From: Daucus carota subsp. sativus | Lineage: Eukaryota > Streptophyta > Magnoliopsida > Apiales > Apiaceae | DNA length: 64,000 bases | Direction: 5' to 3' | Assembly: GCF_001625215.2 (NCBI RefSeq) | Contig: NC_030387.2 | Coordinates: 39,827,606 to 39,891,605, forward strand | In this document: positions 56,474 through 64,000 of the stretch, piece by piece | How positions within the stretch are numbered: the stretch's first letter is position 1 | Layout: the number at the start of each line of letters is the position of its first letter | The notes under the pieces: generated by a model | Database searches by the model: none | What the model saw: the letters and a program-made list of their open reading frames with translations, nothing else | Told to the model about the DNA's origin: nothing | Translations under genes and position numbers: made by a program

Positions 56474-58547
56474 TCCACATAATATATGACGCATTATAAG
56501 CAGAATCATCAAAGAACAATTGCAAACGTTCTCACCTCAAGATTATGTCTCTACAAGACTGCCCAAATAACTGGCAGGTTGATTTCTCCCGGCGAAGTAC
56601 TCATCATTCACGACTGTGCTTCTTCAAATGATTGATGAAAATCTAGATTGCAGAGTGGACATTTAAGTCACTTAAGCAGTCCAATTCATCTTGTTGTTTT
56701 ATATGTTAAAACTATAAGGAAGAGACAACTAAATTTCACAATACGTTAAAACATAAATGTCAAGTTAAAGATTGATTACTAACTAGTCGGCCCTTATAAA
56801 AAGGGAAGGATATAAAAACATGCCTTGGGTATTATCAGTAAATAGGTTGACATTTGCAGCAAACTCTCATCAATCCATTTGACTGGAGACATGTCGTGGT
56901 GCTCAGGCATTGATTGTATGCAATCTTTGCAATCGTGCGCACAAATCCTTCTAATCATTGCTATTTCTGTGTAAACCAAAAAAATTGAGATCAGTATAGT
57001 ATTTGCAACAACGAATTATATATAGTGATGGATGCCAAAAAATGAATACTTGAAACATGAAACTAGAGCAGTATTAAGAAAGTGACAACAGCGGAAACCT
57101 TCAATTATCAAAGTAATGAAAGCACATTTCTATATTGTTTCCTATACAGTCAACAAAAACCTAAAAACATGCTGAGAAAATGATCAGACAAAAACTGAAA
57201 GGCAATTGCAAAATCCCAAGTCAAGCAACAAAATTCCATATATGACAAACAATGAAGTAAAGTGAACTTTAGCATTCCTAGTTAAATATTGTGTAATGAC
57301 AAACATAAATATGTATATAACAATACATATAGCTACAAGGGCTACGTGTCATCCATGAATTAAGATCTTAGTCTTAAAACCTTATTTTCGAGGCTACTAC
57401 AACTTTAAAATAGTTACGACTCTAGCAAACCAAGCATCTTACCAAAATTTAATTTACATTGAACTAGTGGCCGAACAATCTAGGAAAAATCTGATTTTTT
57501 TTATACCTACAAATCCGATCTTTAACACCCTCGCATTGTATTTATATTAACAATTAATTTTCAGGTCTTATATTCACCACCACTGTCAGTTCATTAAACA
57601 TGAAAAATCAAAGAAATCAACACAACTTTAAATAGGACAAGAGATATCGAAAGAAATATTAAAAAACAAAAGAATATTGAGTCTGAATGCTTTGAAAACT
57701 GTTAGATGCTACCCAATTTTAAGAGATGGACCGTGCATCTATATAAAGTGTACCAATGAAAAATTAAACTCTACCGCTATATCAACAATGAAACTTTTGG
57801 ACTTGGAATTATACAAGAGGGTACAAATCAGATGAGATGAAACATTTAAGAAATCTTAAGCAATTGAAGCTAGATCGAAAAAAATTAAAAAGCATAGCCA
57901 TGATTGATTATACTCCCGGAAATCAAACATACAATTTGTAACCTCATTTAAATAATGAAACATATAAATCAACTCAGCAAAATTCAACTAATCATATAAC
58001 TAATACATGGCCTTATCAAATATTCACAAATCTGTTAGACATCAAGGAACAACTGTGAATTGTGGAGAAAGATTTGAACCAGACCTGGTTTATGAACTGG
58101 AGAGATGCAATGAATCTGGAGAGACTTGGGGTCTGGTCTGATACAGTACAATACAGGGAATGTGGTGCAGGATATATAGCAGAAGTTTTTGATGTTTCTG
58201 TTGTGCTTTACCCCTCTTTTATGGTACTTGAAAATTGTAGTGGGCCCACTCAAGTAAAATGATTGGATATTTAGGATTTGTATTTTATTGAGATTTTTCA
58301 AGATTTTTTTCATTTGTGAAATCCGAGTGTATTCATTTCTCAGGATCTTGGGGTATTTTTTGAAAATTTTGAATTATGTTACAAAATATGGTGATATTCA
58401 ATTAGGATTCTAAATTATGTTTAAAAGTCCGAGAGTATTCAATTGAAATTATTTAAAACCCAAATATATTCAAATGCTGATGAATTTTTTGGACTTCATA
58501 AAGTGATGAATTCTTACATCAATTATGCGACATCCAGGGGGTGTATT

Positions 58548-59055
58548 TAACTGCAATTTTAATAGTTTTTATATAACATGTATATTTTAATGGTATTTAG
58601 GGGGTATATTCAAATGAGATTTTGACGGACTTTTTATGGTTTGTAAATTTTAATGGATTGTGTTTGATTATGAATTTATGTGGATCCTAAATAATATATC
58701 GTAAAGTTGATGTAGCGTCTTTATTAGGATTTAAGCACAGTACTTCAAAATTTTATGGATTTTAGTGAAATTTCAAATATTATTAAATATACCAAACAAT
58801 CTGATAAAATGTATCATTTTGTGAAATTCAAAAAAAAGACATCAACATTGGAATACTATCAGATTTTAATGAATTTTATATAATCGCAATTGAATACCAT
58901 CAAATTTTAAGTATAATTTAAAATCCTGATTGAGCGTATAATTTAAAGTCCTAATTGAATACACATATATTTTTAAAATCCGAGTTGAATACCCTCAAAT
59001 TTCACAAATGAAAAAAAAAAGATTCTTTAAAATCCCAATTCGATATATCCCTTAA
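58548..59055. mobile_element. MITE-like inverted element
   Basis: The left end GGGGGTGTATTTAACTGCAA and right end AAAATCCCAATTCGATATAT + CCCTT form an inverted pair of the GGGTGTATTCAATTGGGATT type often seen in plants. Inner shorter inverse words (TGAATACCCTCAAATTTCAC) suggest nesting. Further relatives lie at 58262-58545. Confidence 0.5.
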
Positions 59056-59822
59056 TCTGGGAACCACATAAAATTAAAATCAGATGCAATTCAATTGGAT
59101 CCAAATTATATATAATTTATTAAAATCACAGTTGAATACATTCATCTTAATACCGATTTTTAGGACCGTTTTTCAGAAAAATGAAGAAGAATAATTTGTT
59201 GGTATAATTTACTTCACAACAAGTCCGGTTTGTGATTATTTTACGGACAACCGGACAATTGCAAAATTAATTTCAGCTCTCGACCACTTGTTACATAAAT
59301 GAATAATATTACTTTGTCCGTCCTTTTTAGTTGTCATATTTGGTTATGTGCCAGTCAAATTGACCAAAGTTTGACTGAAATTAATCAACATTTTATCAAT
59401 TGATAAAATAGAAAAAATATCATCAAAAATAATTTTTTATCTATTTTAAGATTTAATTTTCAGTTTTTTAAAATAATGAAAGAATAGCTTAATAAAAAAA
59501 TAGAGGATCAACATACCCAACAGGGAACCTATTGCTTGATACAGCAAACTAACCATGCATGTATTTTTTTTCCTTGTACAAGTTACAGACTTACAGACAC
59601 AGTAGCACTCGAACACTAGGGGTTCAGTAAATTTGAAAAAACCAACCACAGAATCCTCATTGAATTACACAAATACAATTCCAAAAGGATAACTAATTAA
59701 AGAAACACTATCCAAAATAAGTTACCTCTTTTCTTACTGAAAATTACAACTCGGCTTGACTGCAGTTAACTCGCTCAGTAGTCAGTATTAAACTGCCGCA
59801 GTAGGTATTACTTGTTAGCAGG

Positions 59823-60545
59823 TTAATCTAACAAATACGCGAAATCATTTTCAATTGTAGCGTAAAATGCATTGAGTTTCTCCTCGGCAAGTGATTCCTG
59901 GCTCTTATCCCCATCAAGATCACGAGAATCTGAATCCGGAACCTCCATAGTCTTGAGCCCATCCTTTTTTGGATCCTCTACGGCTGCAGCATCGTGTCCA
60001 CCGTGATCCATGACAGCAGCATCCGGTTCATGTAGCTGGCTTGGAACCACATTCCTAGCTTTCTTCGTTGAAACGTTCCGTTCTACATCTGATGCCCTCT
60101 TCTTTCTCTTTTTCTTGCTACTTCCAGATGAGCTTGCCTGTGTCACAGCCAAGGCATTCTGTTGTAAATCTCTCGATCTTCTCCTGAGATCATAATCATT
60201 TCTTGTATTTTTTTCAGACAAGATGGCCCATGCTCTAGTCACGAGCCTATATGCTTCACGCGACCTAGTTAGTCTTATACTCTTAGCCACTTCCACGTAA
60301 AGTTTCTTTATTGTCTTGAGATCAGCTGAAGGATCGGCACCAAGAACTGAGTACCAGTCGGTTTCCTCATCCTCGCTGGAAACCTGCACAATGATTTGGG
60401 ACAGAAAACGCGAAAGTCTTCTGAGCTTTCTAGATGAAGTTTGCACCTTCTTGGCAAACTCTATAGCACCTTTGACATCATTTTTGTGCAAAAGGTTTTC
60501 CAACGTTTGTATGCCACTGGTATGGTACGACGTTTTGAAGTCCAT
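59823..60545 (-). CDS. J-domain-like nuclear protein lacking HPD
   Basis: Single coding exon, 240 residues, start ATG at 60545. Residues 1-50 (LENLLHKNDVKGAIEFAKKV...) resemble the N-terminal helices of plant DnaJ proteins of the MECNKDEA...AKK type. Residues 62-121, DWYSVLGADPSADLKTIKKL ... YRLVTRAWAILSEKNTRNDY + DLRRR, follow a J-domain. The loop that should carry HPD reads AKSIRLTRSREAY, so it should not stimulate Hsp70 ATPase in the usual way. KKKRKKR (144-150) and KKAR (161-164) form a likely bipartite nuclear signal, followed by an acidic tail. A splice acceptor (TTATTCAG) just upstream at about 60570 suggests an intron in the 5' UTR. Confidence 0.82.
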   Translation of the reverse strand: MDFKTSYHTSGIQTLENLLHKNDVKGAIEFAKKVQTSSRKLRRLSRFLSQIIVQVSSEDEETDWYSVLGADPSADLKTIKKLYVEVAKSIRLTRSREAYRLVTRAWAILSEKNTRNDYDLRRRSRDLQQNALAVTQASSSGSSKKKRKKRASDVERNVSTKKARNVVPSQLHEPDAAVMDHGGHDAAAVEDPKKDGLKTMEVPDSDSRDLDGDKSQESLAEEKLNAFYATIENDFAYLLD

Positions 60546-61330
60546 TCTAATGAGATTCAGCTCTACACCCTGAATAAGTGAATTTCAAATGTTATTCTTG
60601 CTTGAGCAGAAACATTTCTTGTAACCTATGCAGTCCTTGATGTGAACTAAAAGAATTAGGGCAAGAATAAGTGAATGAACAACAACAGTACACTATGGCA
60701 GTATGAAATATGGAAGATTTTTTTTTACTGTTAATCAAAATCAAGAAACAACACTGCCAGAAAAATTGTTAATTTTGACAGAACATTTTCAGACAGATTC
60801 TATTTCTTCTGGTTTAGACTACTGTATTTCATTGCTAGGAGGGTCCTTAACCTATGCGAAATCTTGAAATAATCATCAACAATTTGTTGGTAAAATCTTC
60901 TACACAACATGTCCCGTTTGTGATTATTCACACACAAACATACAATACCTGAAATTTGAATACTCACATGTTCACATACTCTATTGGTACAACGTTAAAT
61001 AAATAAGCAACGGAGGATGGATATTCATAACCCTGCCAAAACCCTGAACAGAAACCTACTGAGTGATAACAAACTAACCAGGCATGGAATTTATTGTATA
61101 TATTTGTAGAAGTTACAATAGCACTCAGATTTGCTACAACTAATTATACTGATGGATGCCAGAAAAGGAATTCTTTAAACATGTATTAGCGCGCTAATAA
61201 GAGAATGAACAACAGCAGAAATAAATTATCACAGTAATAAAAGAACAAATCTACACATAAGGGATATGTTTCCAATATAGTCCACAGAAACTCAAAATAA
61301 GTATGAGAAAATAATCCAACGAACACTAAA

Positions 61331-61436
61331 AGGCACTTGTAAGATCTCAAGTCAAGCTGCACCTTTACATATACAACAATAGCAAGGCACTTGTAAAATC
61401 CCAAGTCAAGCTGCACACTTACATATACAACAATAG
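61331..61436. repeat. 53-bp tandem duplication
   Basis: Two adjacent copies of AAGGCACTTGTAARATC then TCAAGTCAAGCTGCAC and ACATATACAACAATAG. It lies in the upstream duplicated segment of the J-like gene. A separate 29-bp pair (TGCATGTATTATATTGAGCA) is at 62353-62400. Confidence 0.85.
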
Positions 61437-62464
61437 TGTGAATTAGAATTAAATCGAGACAACTACAACTTTATAATAGTTATCAAAGAACAACTTACAC
61501 CCCAGATGACCAAAGTTTAACTTGGATATACTGAGGGAAATTTTAAACAAAAAATCTGACTTTTTATGCTTACAAAACAATCTTAAACACATCCCTTGCA
61601 TTGTTTTATCTCTACAAATCATTTTCATGTCTTCTCAGTTTCACCACCACTACCAGTTCATTACATCTTAAAGATCAAATTAATCGACACAACTGAAAAT
61701 AAAACAAGAACTAATGAAAGTCTTCTTAACAAAAAAGACAAAAAAAACAAATTGAGCTACTACTTCATAACTAAAAGAATGTTTTCTATTCATAAAAACA
61801 TGTAAAACGTTGATCTGAAAACAGAATACAGAAAACAACACCTAAATCATCCGAAAATCAATCGATGCTAATGAATCTACAGAAGGAGATGGACTACTGC
61901 ACATCTAAACTGATGTACACCAAAAAATTTAATACTTGAATTACACAAAAAGCACAAATTAGTTAGATGAGTGTATACATTTATAAGAATTTTCAACAAT
62001 TGAGGCTTGATTGAAAAAGTTAATAAGCACAGCTATGATCAATTACAATTGCCGGAAATAAACATACCGTATACAATCGAATTTCAACTGATCAGAATTG
62101 AAAGACTGATGCACCTTGATACAGAGGGGAAGGAATACCGCGCATCTAAACTGATGTACACCAACAATTGAACTTTATCTGCATATGGAATTTTTTTTAG
62201 AATTTAATATTCGAACTAAATTTTTTTAGAATTTGTGAAAGATCGAGAGTAATAAGAATGGTCTTGACGAGGGGTGCAATGGGATATATACCAGAGAGGT
62301 GCATAACGGGACAATTTAGTTGTGCTGTACTTTTGAGAATACACACTGAGCTGCATGTATTATATTGAGCAACTGAGATGCATGTATTATATTGAGCAAA
62401 AGCCTCAGGCAAATCTAGACAAAAAGTGACCCCACAACACATTTTTGTTGGTTGGAAATATTAG

Positions 62465-63707
62465 AGGGCCCACCGGAAAAATGAGGAACAATATTGAATA
62501 TGGATATCTTCAAGAATCCGTATTTAAAAACATTAGAGGGCCCACTAAAAAAATATTGAAAATATTTATCGGGGATTTTTTACATTGTAGGAGCGGGGTT
62601 GGCTAAATTGGATATATTATGTAAAATTTGTCGAACCCGTAAGATATTGTGCTTTGATAATATTGGTTATATTGATCGATTATAATTTAAAAATATTATG
62701 TTATTAATATTTTAGATTGTTAAAATAGAATATATCAGTACAATATTATAATAAATATTGTGCAATCTTCCTACAAATTTTTTACAGCTAAAATTATAGA
62801 TAAAGGGTGAGGATGATTGAAGGATGATATTTTCAAGACATTGGTTATATTTCTTATTTTTGGTATGCGAACTCAGTTTTTAGATAAAGATTTTTATATT
62901 TGGAGATGCTTTAACATTTATCATTTGATTCGCCAAGTAACATGAGATTGGAATGAGAAATTAGATTAAAATTATATGAGTTTAAAGTATCATATCTAAT
63001 ATCATGTTTTTGGTTAAATGATTAATCAATATATATTCAATTTTAAAAAAAATTAAGTCATTAATATATATTATAAATTAAAAATTATTAGTATTATATA
63101 TTTTGCATCTTAATTATTCTTGTATCAAAAATTAATATTTTTTGACAAAATACATTCATTAAAACACTGACACATAGTCAGGACAAATCCCCGAACTGAT
63201 TATACAATCAGATTGAAAAATAAAAATGAGCTAAATAACTAGTCATTTTATTTTCAGATTGCTTAAGAAATAGAATATAAATAAAATGATTGTTTTTTTC
63301 GTATTTTTGTTTGATGATAATCACCATTTACTATTTCTGTTTGATTTCTTTGATTTTTTTCGGTGTTTAAAAATCTTTCTAATTATTACAAGTTTTGTGA
63401 CCTAGTTTTCACAGCACATGTAATGTAATGTATCATGTTGTCTCCTAAGAAAAATTTAATGAACATGAAATGTATCTTAAATAAATTTTCTAATCTAGCA
63501 TAAATTGTATATATTTGTGATTTTAACCTATTAAAAACACAATTAGAAATGATTGTGCAAATCAAAACATTACGATCTAATTTTATTAATAATACGAGAA
63601 AAGTTATTTGAGATGTATCTTAATGTGTGTGTATTCTTATTAATGTATTTAAGAGGCCAGAACTTATGACTTTACGTGACTTATCTGATAAGCTGGTAGT
63701 TTAAAAT
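62465..63707. other. AT-rich spacer, no gene
   Basis: No ORF, RNA gene or clear repeat ends seen. Confidence 0.5.
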
Positions 63708-63986
63708 GTCTGTTTCGGTAATTTTTACTTATTAATAGCTTATGGGTTATTAAAAATATAATAATAAATATAAAAGTGTTTTATGAGTAATTTATGACTT
63801 ATGGGTAATTTTTATCAAAAAATAAGTTCAAAAAAATTAAATCACTAAAAAAATACCTCAAACTAATTTCTAACTTTAAGTCAGCTACTAGCTTATTTAT
63901 GGCTTTAAGCTGGCTTCTGACTTATTACACAAATAGACATTTTTCAGCTTAAATTATGAAACAGCTTAAAGCTACCACAAACAGGC
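63708..63986. mobile_element. hAT-like MITE near the window end
   Basis: The left end GTCTGTTTCGGTAA and right end TACCACAAACAGGC are inverted. The interior carries repeated AGCTTATTTATGGCTTTAAG-type words common in plant hAT-derived MITEs. The target duplication is only approximate. Confidence 0.6.
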
Positions 63987-64000
63987 TCTAAATGTCTAAG

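Larger units (their letters stand above)
56990..62420. repeat. Ancient duplicated segments (56990-58260 and 61130-62420)
   Basis: The two 1.2-1.3 kb segments share ordered landmarks: TAGTGATGGATGCCAAAAAA versus TACTGATGGATGCCAGAAAA, AATCCCAAGTCAAGC, ATAGCCATGATTGATTA versus ACAGCTATGATCAATTA, GGAAATAAACATAC-type words. They lie on either side of the J-like gene and are well diverged. The right one may contain the gene's upstream leader. Confidence 0.6.

Noticed and set aside
1-64000. LTR retrotransposon or other virus-like element
   Set aside because: I saw no paired LTRs, primer-binding site plus polypurine tract, or gag/pol-like motifs. The only retroelement coding sequence recognised is the LINE fragment.
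1-64000. CRISPR arrays, operons, ribosome binding sites
   Set aside because: The window is plant nuclear DNA; the tandem repeats present lack regular spacer structure.

Overview
The window is nuclear DNA from a flowering plant, most likely a eudicot. It has AT-rich intergenic DNA, short GT-AG introns, a CYP94-type P450, a KING1-type SnRK1 gamma subunit, plant snRNA promoters (USE plus TATA) and many MITEs. I cannot fix the genus. All gene models below were read by eye from splice sites and reading-frame phase; no database was searched.

Layout. 0.2-2.5 kb: an intronless CYP94B-like P450 on the minus strand whose N-terminus carries a triplicated peptide. 5.6-9.4 kb: a six-exon minus-strand gene joining a DDA1-like segment to a C-terminal SAP motif, with a GC-AG intron. 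11.4-14.5 kb: a six-exon KING1-type CBS protein. 15.5 kb: tRNA-Leu(AAG). 18.0-19.3 kb: a three-exon protein of the Moco-sulfurase-like PLP fold.

20.3-31.3 kb is the most unusual part. It is a rearranged cluster of small-RNA loci: two full-length U1 snRNA genes, three divergent U1 copies that share a non-canonical 5' arm but keep their promoters, one intact-looking U5 gene, a promoter-bearing deleted U5 and a U5 fragment, and a 7SL (SRP) RNA locus with a fragment. These sit among block duplications, a 105-115 bp minisatellite, GA tracts, a small Helitron-like element and captured host-gene pieces (adenylate kinase, an ARM-like piece).

32.4-39.4 kb: a four-exon nucleoredoxin-like gene in which all three thioredoxin-like units lack the CxxC active site. 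Its 3.9 kb intron holds three fold-back elements and a nested Stowaway-like MITE. 39.7-43.2 kb: a broken RNase T2-like fragment, a Tourist-like MITE and an eight-exon gene for an unrecognised Cys-rich protein. 44.7-50 kb: an orphan NAC exon, a candidate 51-residue Gly/Lys/Cys-rich microprotein gene, a 1.1 kb tandem duplication and several MITEs. 52-53.4 kb: a LINE 3' fragment. 53.5-55.6 kb: copies of a 1.1 kb repeat that recurs beside 7SL sequence. 55.5-56.5 kb: two inverted repeats, the second a near-complete hairpin with 270 bp arms made from a CCCH zinc-finger-like gene fragment, a candidate young small-RNA locus. 59.8-60.5 kb: a J-domain-like protein without HPD. The end of the window is AT-rich with MITEs.

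The protein genes look like unrelated neighbours rather than a pathway. The coherent theme is splicing and SRP RNA genes being duplicated and decayed together, next to a protein-gene-derived hairpin.
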